NCBI GenBank assembly: GCA_031398975.1
Contig: JANNOI010000004.1
Coordinates: 21,002-85,001, forward strand
DNA length: 64,000 nucleotides
From: JAKFWI01 sp031398975
Lineage (GTDB): Bacteria > Pseudomonadota > Alphaproteobacteria > Caulobacterales > Aquidulcibacteraceae
Direction of reading: 5' to 3'
In this document: positions 43,904 through 51,323 of the stretch, in pieces
Layout of the letters: each line of letters opens with the position of its first letter
How positions within the stretch are numbered: the stretch's first letter is position 1
Notes under the pieces: generated by a model
What the model saw: the letters and a program-made list of their open reading frames with translations, nothing else
Told to the model about the DNA's origin: nothing
The model's database searches: none
Position numbers and translations under genes: made by a program

Positions 43904-44724
43904 ACAAGTCCGGCCGGGCCCCACATCGTGAGCCCGGCAAGGTGCTGATCCTCCAGCGCGGTCAAGCCCCAGAGCGCTGCAACCCCGCCATAGGCCGGAT
44001 AGAGCGGGCTCGGCGCGAGGCTCAACACCCCGCCCAGCATGCCGCTGTGCACGAACGTCGCCAACACGCAGAGCGCGCCGAGCGCCGGGGCGTTGCGCCG
44101 GCTGAGCGCGGCCCGCCAGAACAGCAGGGCTGTGACCAGGAAGCTGACATGCTCGCCCGTGTGCACCCCCTCGTCCGCCAGCGCGGCCTCGAACAGGGCG
44201 GGCGCGTGCCAAGCCCAGAGCGCGAGCGCGTGCAGCGCCGTCGCCATGCCCGGACGCGAGAGGCGATCGCCCAGCGCCCGCAGCCAGCGCACGGGCGCAC
44301 GCCTAACCTGCCCGCGCCAGCTGCGCGGCAGCGCCCAGAGCCAGGCCGTCATCGGCGCGCCGAGAACGAGCAGCGGCGGCGCCAAAGTCGTCAGCACGAT
44401 GTGCTGCAGCATGTGCGCCAGCAGCAGGGTCTCGCCCAGGGCGTCGAGCGGCGAGACGAGCGCCACGACCAGCAGCGCCTCCCCGCCCGCAAAACACCAG
44501 ACTTGGCCGCGCGTGACGATCCGCCCGGCGCCGGCGCGCGCCCAGGCGCGCAGCACGCCGCGTCCGTAGAGCCAGTGGCCCAACACGAGCGGCGCGAGGA
44601 TCCAGGGATCGAACGTCCAATGGTGGGGCCAATCGGCGGGCCCCACCGGCGCGCCGCCTGCATGCGCGGAGGCCGGCCCCGCGCAGGCCCAAGCCGCCAG
44701 CGCACAACCGATCAGCGTCCTCAT
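43768..44724 (-). CDS. ctaG: Cytochrome c oxidase assembly protein CtaG, caa3 type
   Basis: An integral membrane copper-assembly factor for caa3-type oxidases. It begins with a signal-like MRTLIGCALAAWACAGPASAHA, then HHWTFDPWILAPLVLGHWLYG, AHMLQHIVLTTLAPPLLVLG, HALALWAWHAPALFEAAL and GEHVSFLVTALLFWRA, with conserved His residues in the helices. The ATG at 44724 overlaps the diheme cytochrome stop as ATGA. The C-terminal tail holds the repeat GALTPGALTSGALG, read from the same tandem DNA repeat that the b561 gene reads on the other strand. Confidence 0.88.
   Translation of the reverse strand: MRTLIGCALAAWACAGPASAHAGGAPVGPADWPHHWTFDPWILAPLVLGHWLYGRGVLRAWARAGAGRIVTRGQVWCFAGGEALLVVALVSPLDALGETLLLAHMLQHIVLTTLAPPLLVLGAPMTAWLWALPRSWRGQVRRAPVRWLRALGDRLSRPGMATALHALALWAWHAPALFEAALADEGVHTGEHVSFLVTALLFWRAALSRRNAPALGALCVLATFVHSGMLGGVLSLAPSPLYPAYGGVAALWGLTALEDQHLAGLTMWGPAGLVYLCAFLALMSGALTPGALTSGALGLRGGESAGIMRESTSSLSMK
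43836..43884. repeat. 15-base tandem repeat, three copies, coding on both strands
   Basis: Three near-identical units around GCGCGCCTGACGTCA run in tandem. Because the period is a multiple of three, it makes a five-residue repeat in both the b561 (SAPDV-like) and the ctaG (TSGAL-like) proteins. Unit number could change without a frameshift. Confidence 0.8.
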
Positions 44725-45344
44725 CGCCCCTCGAGATAGCGCGCGATTGCGGCGATCTCGTCCTCCCGCAAGGGTCGGGCGGCGGCGCCCATCTGGTCGC
44801 GGGGATCGTTGCGGCGGCGGCTGTCGCGGAAGCGGTTCAATTGCTCGACGGTATAAGCGTAAGGCTGGCGCGCCAGGGCGGGATTGGCGAGGCCTTCGCC
44901 CTGCCCCGCCCCGCCATGGCAGGACGCGCACGCGCGCACGCCCCGCGCGCGATCGCCGTTGGCGTAGAGGACGGGCGCCGCCGCAGCGAGCGGGGCGGGC
45001 TTGTCTAGCGCCGCATAATGCTCGGATACGGCCTGCCGGTCAAAGTCTGACAGACGCGCCACGACCGCGGCCATAACCGGATCGGCGCGGCGGCCGTCGG
45101 CGTAATCGCGCAATTGCTTCTGCATATAGCCCGCCTCCAGGCCCGCAAGGCGGGGCGCAAGGCCTGCGCCCTCGCCGCGAAAGCCATGGCAGGTGAAACA
45201 CGCATCCCGGCCCCCGCCTGGGCCTCCGCCGAAGGCGATCTGCGCTCCCGTTGGCGGGGCGGGCGCAGCCACGATCGGGCCGCACGCGCCGATCAACAGC
45301 GCCGCCGCGCACGCCCATGCCCTCGCGAGACCCATCCGCCGCAC
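44721..45344 (-). CDS. Diheme cytochrome c (c4-like) lipoprotein
   Basis: A 207-residue periplasmic electron carrier with two heme-binding sites: ACFTCHG near residue 50 and ACASCHG near 145. Each domain has a distal Met-containing segment (ADPVMAAVVARL and RDQMGAAARPL). The N terminus has a signal with LLIGACGP, suggesting a lipid anchor. It is directly upstream of ctaG, with overlapping stop and start, and divergent from coxB, so it is likely the electron donor to this oxidase. Confidence 0.9.
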   Translation of the reverse strand: MRRMGLARAWACAAALLIGACGPIVAAPAPPTGAQIAFGGGPGGGRDACFTCHGFRGEGAGLAPRLAGLEAGYMQKQLRDYADGRRADPVMAAVVARLSDFDRQAVSEHYAALDKPAPLAAAAPVLYANGDRARGVRACASCHGGAGQGEGLANPALARQPYAYTVEQLNRFRDSRRRNDPRDQMGAAARPLREDEIAAIARYLEGR

Positions 45345-45466
45345 CGTTTGCGCGGCCGCCCTGCAAGGCGCGCGCGCATGAGGCTGGAACTCCGCGGCGG
45401 CTTCGGAGTTCCCTTGCCGGAGGCGGTGGATGACGCGCGCGCGATCTCAGACCAAAGTCACGCGCC

Positions 45467-46411
45467 GTGGCTGACAGGGCGTGGACGCATTCGACGCTCG
45501 ACCCGGCAGGCCCGTTCGCCGCCCCGCTCGCCAATTTGTCCTGGGTGCTGTTCGCCATGGGCGCGTTTGTGCTCGCGGTGGTGCTGGCCGCGCTTAGCGT
45601 CGCGCTGTTCGGGGGGGAGCGGGCGCGCGCCTGGGTGTCCGGCCATCGCCTGGTGCTGCTCGGGGGTTTGGCTTTTCCGGTGGTGGTGCTCAGCGCCGTG
45701 CTGATCTACGGCCTTGGCGTGACCGCGCGCCTCACCGCGCCGCCGGCGCCCAGCGATCTGCGCATCCGTGTTATCGCGGAGATGTGGTGGTGGCGCGTGC
45801 TCTATCTCGAGGGCGACAGGGTCGCGTTCGAGACGGCCAACGAGATCCGCGTGCCGGTGGGCCGCACGGTGCGCTTCGAACTTGAATCCGGCGACGTGAT
45901 CCATTCCTTCTGGGCCCCGCGCCTGGGGGCCAAACTCGACATGATCCCCGGCCGGCGCAATGTATTGCGCCTGCAGGCTGACAAGCCCGGCGTGTATCGC
46001 GGCCAATGCACCGAGTTCTGCGGCGCGGCGCATGCGCTGATGGCGTTCGAGATCGTGGCGCTGGCGGCCGAGGGTTTTGACGCCTGGCGCGCGGCCCAGG
46101 CCGCCCCGCAGGCTGAGCCTGACACGCGCGGCCGCCAGGTGTTCGCCGCCGCAGGCTGCGGGGCGTGTCACGCGGTGCGCGAAGCAGACGCGCGCGGCGG
46201 CGCGGCGAACGGCGCCATGGGCCCTGACCTCACGCATTTCGCCAGCCGACGCACCATCGCGGCCGGCATCCTCCCGAACGATCCCGCCACGCTGCGCCGC
46301 TGGATCAACGATCCCGACGCGATGAAGCCCGGCGTGCGGATGCCCTCCTATGAGCGCCTCTCCGAGGCGGACCTCGAAGCGGTGGCGCTTTATCTGGAGA
46401 GCCTGCATTGA
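45467..46411 (+). CDS. coxB: Cytochrome c oxidase subunit II with fused cytochrome c domain (caa3 type)
   Basis: Subunit II of a caa3-type terminal oxidase. Two N-terminal helices (LFAMGAFVLAVVLAALSVALF and LVLLGGLAFPVVVLSAVLIYG) precede the CuA domain: EMWWWRVLYL, SGDVIHSFWAPRLG and GQCTEFCGAAHALM, with the His, Cys, Glu, Cys, His and Met ligands. The C-terminal cytochrome c domain has CGACHAV and the distal Met in PGVRMPSY. Start is GTG 45467. Its stop overlaps the start of the next oxidase gene as TTGA. Confidence 0.94.
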   Translation: MADRAWTHSTLDPAGPFAAPLANLSWVLFAMGAFVLAVVLAALSVALFGGERARAWVSGHRLVLLGGLAFPVVVLSAVLIYGLGVTARLTAPPAPSDLRIRVIAEMWWWRVLYLEGDRVAFETANEIRVPVGRTVRFELESGDVIHSFWAPRLGAKLDMIPGRRNVLRLQADKPGVYRGQCTEFCGAAHALMAFEIVALAAEGFDAWRAAQAAPQAEPDTRGRQVFAAAGCGACHAVREADARGGAANGAMGPDLTHFASRRTIAAGILPNDPATLRRWINDPDAMKPGVRMPSYERLSEADLEAVALYLESLH

Positions 46412-46471
46412 CGAGCGAAACCGGCTTCGACCCGGCGCTCTATCGCCGCTTTCCCACCAAGGAGAGACATA
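46408..46471 (+). pseudogene. ctaD: Truncated 5' end of probable ctaD (oxidase subunit I), disrupted by the integrative element
   Basis: A TTG at 46408 overlaps the coxB stop and encodes TSETGFDPALYRRFPTKE before the sequence changes sharply to AT-rich. In coxB operons the next gene is normally ctaD, and the host-like codon use ends at about 46471, exactly at a tyrosine-recombinase core-like site. Reading on through the junction stops at 46564. The rest of the gene is not in this window and should lie beyond the far end of the element. That it is ctaD rests on position, not on conserved residues. Confidence 0.6.
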
Positions 46472-46485
46472 CATCGCTATGTTTC
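46464..46485. other. Candidate integrase core attachment site (attL)
   Basis: GAGACATA and TATGTTTC form inverted arms matching at 7 of 8 bases around a 6-base centre CATCGC (46472-46477). That is the expected size for a tyrosine recombinase core with a 6-base crossover. It marks the base-composition change from host to element and lies 115 bases before the integrase start. Confidence 0.6.
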
Positions 46486-46503
46486 TGTATTTACTATATT
46501 TTT

Positions 46504-46509
46504 TATGAT
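46504..46509 (+). promoter_or_regulatory. Probable -10 box of the integrase promoter
   Basis: TATGAT differs from the consensus at one base and sits in an AT-rich stretch. A -35 at 46482-46487 (TTTCTG) is weak. Transcription would start just before the CTGCAC repeats. Confidence 0.4.
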
Positions 46510-46517
46510 ACACTCTT

Positions 46518-46586
46518 CTGCACGGGGTCTGCACAGGTACGGCGAATCAAGGACTTAGGCCGCTGACCTGCACGGATTCTGCACAG
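46518..46586. repeat. Paired 19-base direct repeats with CTGCAC boxes
   Basis: Two copies (46518-46536 and 46568-46586) share 17 of 19 bases and are exactly 50 bases apart. Each copy itself contains two CTGCAC boxes 11 bases apart, one helical turn. The arrangement fits arm-type binding sites of the integrase, or operators for its own control. Confidence 0.7.
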
Positions 46587-46599
46587 AAAGGGTAAGGTC

Positions 46600-47880
46600 G
46601 TGGCGTTTATAGCCGATAAAGAAGAGCTGAAACCGGGGCTGGTGATTTTCCGCCGCGCGGACGTGGCGCACCGCAACTGGTATTGCCGCGTCAAGCTGCC
46701 GAGGCTTGACCGCTACAAGACGATTTCCCTCAAAACATCTGACATTAGCCTCGCGCGCGAGCGCGCCTTTGACCATGACGCGGATGTGCGGTTTCGCATC
46801 AAGCATGACGTACCGGTTTTCAACCGGTCTTTTGCGGATGTGGCGGAGGAGTTTCTCAAACTCCAGGAGCGGCGCGCGGCGACCGGGCAGATCGGCGCGT
46901 CGCGCGTTGCCAATATGCGCTCTGTCATCAACAACCCGCTTCAAACCTATGTTGGCACGACGCAGGTTCACTTGATCGGGCAGGACAAATGGCGGGACTA
47001 CCCGACCTTCCGGCGCGAGAAAGGCAAGGGTAGAATCCGCGAAATGGTGAGCGAGTCGACCATCCGCTGGGAGACGGCGATTTTTCGCGCGGTGATGAAT
47101 TTCGCGGCAGACAAACGCTATATCGGCGAACACCAGCGCTTCAAGGAAATGCCGGCGCTTAAAACCATGCGGCGCGATGCGTTTACGCTGGAGGAATACA
47201 GGGCATTGCACACGGCGGGGCGTGCATGGGTGAAGCGCGCCAAAAGCGAGCGCTGGAAATGGTATCGCACCGTTACCTATAATTTTGTGCTCATCCTGTG
47301 CAACACGGGCATGCGCCCGCCAGAGGCCAGAAACTTGCGCTGGCGCGATGTATCGCGCACCGCCGATAGAGAAGGCCGTGACATTGTTGTGCTCAATGTG
47401 CGCGGCAAGGGAAAAACGCGTATGTTGGTTGCGCCCGCCAGCGTGGGAGATTACATCGACCGCGTGCGGAAGATCTCAAAAGCCACACAGCCAGACGACC
47501 ATGTATTCACTAACCATGACGGCGAACGCTCCATCACGCTTTATGCTAAGAGCATTGAAAACCTGCTGAGAGAGGCGGAGCTGCTGACTGGCCCCTCGGG
47601 CACGCCGCGCACGACGTACAGCTTCCGCCACACCTACGCGACATTCAGACTCGCCGAAGGCGTCGATGTATACTTCCTTGCTGACCAGATGGGCACGTCT
47701 GTTGCCATGATTGAAGATCACTACGGGCATGTAAATACGGTGAAGCACGCCGACCTTGTGCTCAAAGGCATGGGTGGGTGGGATACGAACACGCCCCAAG
47801 CACCGCTGACCGAACCGCAACACAAAGCCAAACGCGCGAGCAAAGAGCGCGCCCAGCGCCACGACCAACGCCGCACTTAA
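46600..47880 (+). CDS. int: Tyrosine recombinase, integrase of the mobile element
   Basis: A 426-residue phage/ICE-type integrase. The catalytic set is visible: NTGMRPPEARNLRW with Arg239, the Lys in VRGKGKTRMLV, YSFRHTYATF with Arg343 (Tyr in place of the first His of HxxR), and EDHYGHV with the nucleophile Tyr375. The N-terminal 90 residues form an arm-binding-like region. Start is GTG 46600 after GGGTAAGG. It sits 115 bases inside the left core site. The target, the 5' end of an oxidase gene rather than a tRNA gene, is unusual. Confidence 0.93.
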   Translation: MAFIADKEELKPGLVIFRRADVAHRNWYCRVKLPRLDRYKTISLKTSDISLARERAFDHDADVRFRIKHDVPVFNRSFADVAEEFLKLQERRAATGQIGASRVANMRSVINNPLQTYVGTTQVHLIGQDKWRDYPTFRREKGKGRIREMVSESTIRWETAIFRAVMNFAADKRYIGEHQRFKEMPALKTMRRDAFTLEEYRALHTAGRAWVKRAKSERWKWYRTVTYNFVLILCNTGMRPPEARNLRWRDVSRTADREGRDIVVLNVRGKGKTRMLVAPASVGDYIDRVRKISKATQPDDHVFTNHDGERSITLYAKSIENLLREAELLTGPSGTPRTTYSFRHTYATFRLAEGVDVYFLADQMGTSVAMIEDHYGHVNTVKHADLVLKGMGGWDTNTPQAPLTEPQHKAKRASKERAQRHDQRRT

Positions 47881-48012
47881 GTCACCACATACCAAAACCA
47901 TTTGCTGCCGGCGATAAGCGTCTCGCGCTGCGATACGCCGCCTGCATGCGCCATTTGCCTATAGACGCATTGCCGATAGCGCAGCCTGCGCGATCAATCG
48001 GCCAAGCGGCCA

Positions 48013-48070
48013 GCCCAGCGGTGGAAACAGGCGCGCTGAGCCTCAGCAAGCGCCCCGCCGGTGGGCTTTT
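48013..48070 (+). terminator. Terminator-like hairpin with T-run downstream of int
   Basis: GCCCAGCGG pairs with CCGGTGGGC (one mismatch), with an inner stem GCTGAG/CTCAGC-like, and is followed by TTTT at 48067-48070. It lies 130 bases after the integrase stop and could end its transcript, or be part of a regulatory leader for ardA. Confidence 0.4.
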
Positions 48071-48076
48071 GCTTCA

Positions 48077-48108
48077 GCCCCATCCGCAGCATGCGAAACA
48101 GATGGGGC
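48077..48108 (+). repeat. Perfect 8-base inverted repeat
   Basis: GCCCCATC and GATGGGGC flank a 16-base loop. It follows the terminator-like hairpin directly. Confidence 0.55.
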
Positions 48109-48402
48109 GTTATGCTCCGATCAACGCTTTTACGGCCGCGTTGGGTTTTTGCGCTGCGCCATTGGCGCCGTTGCGCCCGTGTCATTCGAGCGGCTTTTTA
48201 TTGGTCGCAGGTTGGCGCGGCTCCGCCGCTGGTCAACGCGGCTCGCTTCCTCCGTTCCGTCGTGCAGCGCCGCCCCCCGCCTGCGGAACGCGGGCTCTCA
48301 TCAATTCGGGCTTAAGGCGTGTGACCAGCGGCTGCATGCGCCGCGCCCTGTGCTCCCCATCAAGCCGCCGGAATGACCCGGCGGTGCAAACAAGGAGCAC
48401 CA

Positions 48403-48933
48403 ATGACCCACCCTGATTTAAAACCAACAGCGCCGCGTATTTATGTTGCGTGTTTGGCCGCCTACAATAATGGCCTGTTGCATGGCGCCTGGATTGACTC
48501 CAACCAGAGCGCTGACGCGATCCGGCGTGAGATTGCCACCATGCTCAAGGCCTCGCCCATGAGCGGCGCGGAAGAATACGCCATCCATGATTACGAGGCG
48601 TTCGGCGGCATCCGCATTGAGGAATATACAGGGATCGATGAAGTTGCAGCGCTTGCGGCTTTCGTGGCCGCGCACGGCGCATTAGGCGCCGAGGTCTACA
48701 ACCATTACGGCGATCTGGATGAAGCGCTGCAAGCGCTTGAAGAACGCTATTGCGGCGTGTTTGAATCGGTCGCTGCGTTTATGGAACAGCACGCGTCCGA
48801 CACCAGCGATGTCCCGCAGCACATTCAATATTACATCGATTGGGAACGCATGGCGCGCGACGCTGAGCTAAGCGGCGATATCTTCACCCTACAAACCGCA
48901 TGGAACGAAGTGCATGTATTCTGGGCGCAGTGA
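48403..48933 (+). CDS. ardA: Antirestriction protein ArdA
   Basis: A 176-residue acidic DNA mimic that inhibits type I restriction enzymes when an element enters a new host. Recognised segments are RIYVACLAAYNNGLLHGAWID, EEYAIHDYEAFGGI, and near the end ERYCGVFESVAAFMEQ and YYIDWERMARDAELSGDIFT. Asp and Glu are in clear excess over basic residues. AAGGAG lies 5 bases before the ATG at 48403. It is early in the element, as is common for genes expressed on entry. Confidence 0.92.
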   Translation: MTHPDLKPTAPRIYVACLAAYNNGLLHGAWIDSNQSADAIRREIATMLKASPMSGAEEYAIHDYEAFGGIRIEEYTGIDEVAALAAFVAAHGALGAEVYNHYGDLDEALQALEERYCGVFESVAAFMEQHASDTSDVPQHIQYYIDWERMARDAELSGDIFTLQTAWNEVHVFWAQ

Positions 48934-48978
48934 AGCGCGCCTGCCCGCGCCGCCGCCTTTAGTCGTTCAACCTGGCAG

Positions 48979-49229
48979 GCTTTGGGGCGGCAGGCGGCGT
49001 CGCCTTCGGCTTTGGCCGCGCGCAAGGGCTGGCCTTGCGCGCCACCCCAAAGCCCGCCCGGTCGGTTGACGACCGACGGCGGCTCCAAAGATCAGCACGT
49101 GAGATTTACGCGCGCGGGGGTTCCCCGCGCAGAAAACATAAGCGACCTCAGGCTCACCAAAGATCAGGGAGAAATCCGAGCCCCAATCGCGGCCCGCACA
49201 AGGCGGGCGGCGCTGCGCGCCCGCGATTG
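48979..49229. other. Hairpin-dense intergenic region after ardA
   Basis: This 312-base gap between convergent ardA and the coiled-coil gene is packed with perfect inverted repeats: GGCTTTGGGG/CCCCAAAGCC as an outer stem around GCGCGCAAGG/CCTTGCGCGC; GTCGGT/ACCGAC; GCGCGGGG/CCCCGCGC; and CAATCGCGG/CCGCGATTG (49184-49229) around GCCCGC/GCGGGC. An 11-base direct repeat CCAAAGATCAG occurs at 49085 and 49157. No gene is seen. It could be a structured RNA, a single-strand origin or a transfer-related site. Confidence 0.55.
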
Positions 49230-49245
49230 CCGAGCGATTTAAGAC

Positions 49246-49950
49246 TTAGCTGGGAGCAAAGCTCGCAGCTGGAAATAGCTCGTTTCGTCCCAGTGATGCA
49301 GCAGCGGGAGTTTGTGGTCGAGCACCAAGCTGCGCCGATATACGCTCCATCACATCAATATCCATCTCGCGTTCGAGCGCGTCGAGTTCATCAGGCGTGA
49401 CATCTGTGTCATTCACGCGCTCACGCACATGGTCGAGCTTTTCCTGATATTCGATAATGTCCCGCCGCTCTAGAAGAAGGCGATCTTGTTCAGCCCCTAG
49501 TTCCTGAAACGACTCCCACGCCGGGGTGTCGTCGCGAATTTCATTTGCAGAGATAACTTCCGCGCTGATTTCAACGCCGTGTTCATCGAACAGCCGCATG
49601 CCGTCTTCTGTTCTAAACACGCGTCGGCCATCCGGGAGAACATGCGCCTGAAGCAGAAGCTGCTCCCGCGCTTCGCGCACGCGGCGCAGGTCCGCCTCGT
49701 TTTCTGTCAACGCCTGCACGACGGCCGCGTCATAGCGGTCCAGCTTTTCTTCGAGTTCCGCAATGCGCTCTTCAATGCTCTGCGTCATATTGAGATAGGT
49801 TGCCGCCAGTTCGATGCCGTCATCATCCGCCGTTCGCCGCACCGATTCCTCGCGGCGCTCTTCTTCTCGCAATTGAAAGCGCGTTTCCTCGCGTTTCAAA
49901 TCCGCAAGGCGGTTAAACTCTTCCAGCGTTGGCGTGCGCGCTCTAAGCAT
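49246..49950 (-). CDS. Coiled-coil protein of the mobile element, unknown function
   Basis: A 234-residue, strongly charged protein, mostly helical with long coiled-coil stretches (EETRFQLREEERREESVRR and SIEERIAELEEKLDRYDAAV). A short central segment LPDGRRVFRTEDGMRLFDEHGVEI looks like a small beta-hairpin domain I have seen in plasmid and ICE proteins without a known role. The ATG at 49950 overlaps the upstream stop as TGATG with GGAGG before it, so the two genes are coupled. A further ATG at 49962 is possible. Confidence 0.7.
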   Translation of the reverse strand: MLRARTPTLEEFNRLADLKREETRFQLREEERREESVRRTADDDGIELAATYLNMTQSIEERIAELEEKLDRYDAAVVQALTENEADLRRVREAREQLLLQAHVLPDGRRVFRTEDGMRLFDEHGVEISAEVISANEIRDDTPAWESFQELGAEQDRLLLERRDIIEYQEKLDHVRERVNDTDVTPDELDALEREMDIDVMERISAQLGARPQTPAAASLGRNELFPAASFAPS

Positions 49951-50336
49951 CAGCCTCCGCATTTTGTGTTAGCGAGGGTTGCGACGAGTCGCCCCGGAGA
50001 CGCGTCGGGATAGCGCTCAAAGGTGGCGTGGATGCTGCGCAAAGAGCGACCGGCATCGCTATAAAACCAATCGTAGATGCAGTCGCGCCCTCCGGGAGTG
50101 CGATTGTCTCGAACAAATCTCGCCCACGCTAATCCTTCGACGATGCCAGCCAGATACGCGGTGCTTTCCTGGCTGCTCATACGCGTGAAAATTGTTCCAG
50201 CCGTCATGCTGTCCAACTGTGCAGCAGGTGTGAGCATGCTTTCCTGCCCAAACGCTGAAGTGTTACCGCAGACCAATACTACAGCGGAAGCTGCAGCTAT
50301 CTTGGCTGAACTAGAAACGTCTTCCCGAATACCCAT
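49950..50336 (-). CDS. Periplasmic protein with Rap1a-like C-terminal pattern
   Basis: A 128-residue protein with a signal peptide (AAASAVVLVCGNTSAFGQ). The mature part reads YLAGIVEGLAWARF, then DCIYDWFYSDAGRSLRSI, and ends RYPDASPGRLVATLANTKC, a layout like Rap1a/Tai immunity proteins: a helix, a conserved Cys, a 'YP..SP..LV..A' helix and a terminal Cys that can pair with the first. No toxin is recognised nearby. It is coupled with the coiled-coil gene and may serve entry exclusion or envelope protection. Confidence 0.6.
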   Translation of the reverse strand: MGIREDVSSSAKIAAASAVVLVCGNTSAFGQESMLTPAAQLDSMTAGTIFTRMSSQESTAYLAGIVEGLAWARFVRDNRTPGGRDCIYDWFYSDAGRSLRSIHATFERYPDASPGRLVATLANTKCGG

Positions 50337-50485
50337 CGAAAACGACCGTTTCTGTTAATATTTCCATAACGTTAATGAGTTATACTTCCTGAAGCTAGTA
50401 AAATAAGCAAAATTACGGAATCGCGGCTCTGCCGTCGCCTTCCGAAAAACGCGCTGTTGGGGCGCACAAAAGGGGTCGTTTTCGC

Positions 50486-50503
50486 GGCATACGTCCGTAT
50501 GCC
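50486..50503. repeat. Palindrome upstream of the resolvase, possible res site
   Basis: GGCATACG and CGTATGCC flank a TC centre, 28 bases before the resolvase start, with partial extension of the dyad (TTTC/GAAA). The 2-base centre is what a serine resolvase crossover needs. It follows GGGGTCGTTTTC at 50473, which looks like the outer end of a Tn3-family inverted repeat. Confidence 0.5.
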
Positions 50504-50530
50504 CATGAAACCGCCCAAAGCGACTAAAAC

Positions 50531-51094
50531 ATGAGGAAAATTGGCTACATGCGGGTGTCCACCCGCGAGCAATGTGTCGACCGCCAGGTCGATGCGCTGA
50601 CGTCCCTGTGCGATGAACTGCACGTCGAACGGCTCTCGGCCTGCAATCACAAGCGGCCCGTCTATGCCCGCGTCATGCGCGGCCTGAACGCCGGCGACAC
50701 ACTGGTTATCCTCGACCTCGACCGCGCCTATCGCTCCACCGTTGACGCCATCACTGAAATGGAAAAGCTGAAGGCCAAGGGTGCGTTCTTACAGATTTTG
50801 AACTTGCATCTCGACACGTCCACGCCCAGCGGCTTGCTGGTTTATACCATCGTTGCCGCCTGCGCGGCGTTCGAGCGGCAAATGCTCTCCCAGCGTACCA
50901 AAGAGGGGCTGGCCGCCGCCCGCGAGCGTGGGCAGCGCCTTGGCCGCCCCTGCAAGCTCACCGCCGCCCAAATCGCCCAGGCGCGCCGCCATCTCCTCAA
51001 CCCCGGAGCAACCCTCACCGCCATCGCCCGCGATTACGGCGTCGCCCCTTGGACGCTCACGCGGTCGCTGCGTCGTGAAGTCCGCGCGACATGA
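50531..51094 (+). CDS. Serine recombinase (resolvase/invertase family)
   Basis: A 187-residue small serine recombinase. The N-terminal domain starts MRKIGYMRVSTREQ with nucleophile Ser10, and has LVILDLDRAYRST and the FERQMLSQRTKEGLAAARERG helix E. The C terminus has a helix-turn-helix (LTAIARDYGVAPWTLTRSL). It is the length of Tn3-type resolvases and DNA invertases. A palindrome that may be its site lies immediately upstream. It could resolve multimers of the excised element or be a remnant of a transposon. Confidence 0.92.
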   Translation: MRKIGYMRVSTREQCVDRQVDALTSLCDELHVERLSACNHKRPVYARVMRGLNAGDTLVILDLDRAYRSTVDAITEMEKLKAKGAFLQILNLHLDTSTPSGLLVYTIVAACAAFERQMLSQRTKEGLAAARERGQRLGRPCKLTAAQIAQARRHLLNPGATLTAIARDYGVAPWTLTRSLRREVRAT

Positions 51095-51137
51095 CCAATG
51101 CACATCGACCAAGCAGACGCTTTGTGACGTCTCGCTA

Positions 51138-51323
51138 TTATGGCGAGGGTGGTTGAACGCGAAGAGACAGGTCGCTAATTCGACCGCAATCAGTGGATGT
51201 TGCCGCTTGATGCTCGCGCTGTCTTGCCTCCCGCTGGATTAACGCTGATCCAATAATGCCAGCGACAACGAACGGCCCGACGACAGCAAAAATAAGTCTC
51301 AAAGTTGAAGGCTCATGTCTCAT
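51138..51323 (-). CDS. Possible small membrane protein
   Basis: A 61-residue frame with one clear hydrophobic helix (LIFAVVGPFVVAGIIGSAL) and a charged tail. Its start overlaps the start of the divergent gene at 51315 by 9 bases, so both starts cannot be strongly used together. No family is recognised. The 220-base gap 51095-51314 shows nothing else I can call. Confidence 0.3.
   Translation of the reverse strand: MRHEPSTLRLIFAVVGPFVVAGIIGSALIQREARQREHQAATSTDCGRISDLSLRVQPPSP

Larger units (their letters stand above)
47881..48402. other. Structured non-coding region between int and ardA
   Basis: No convincing gene is seen. The region holds a hairpin at 48013-48070 ending in TTTT and a second perfect hairpin at 48077-48108, and otherwise only GC-rich sequence. 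It may be the leader of ardA or contain a small RNA. Confidence 0.4.

Noticed and set aside
47778..48416. 212-codon frame spanning the end of int and the following gap
   Set aside because: Composition and lack of ribosome site argue against it; the region is dominated by hairpins.
48979..49229. CRISPR-like array after ardA
   Set aside because: The inverted repeats differ from one another and there is no regular direct-repeat/spacer pattern; only one 11-base direct repeat pair occurs.
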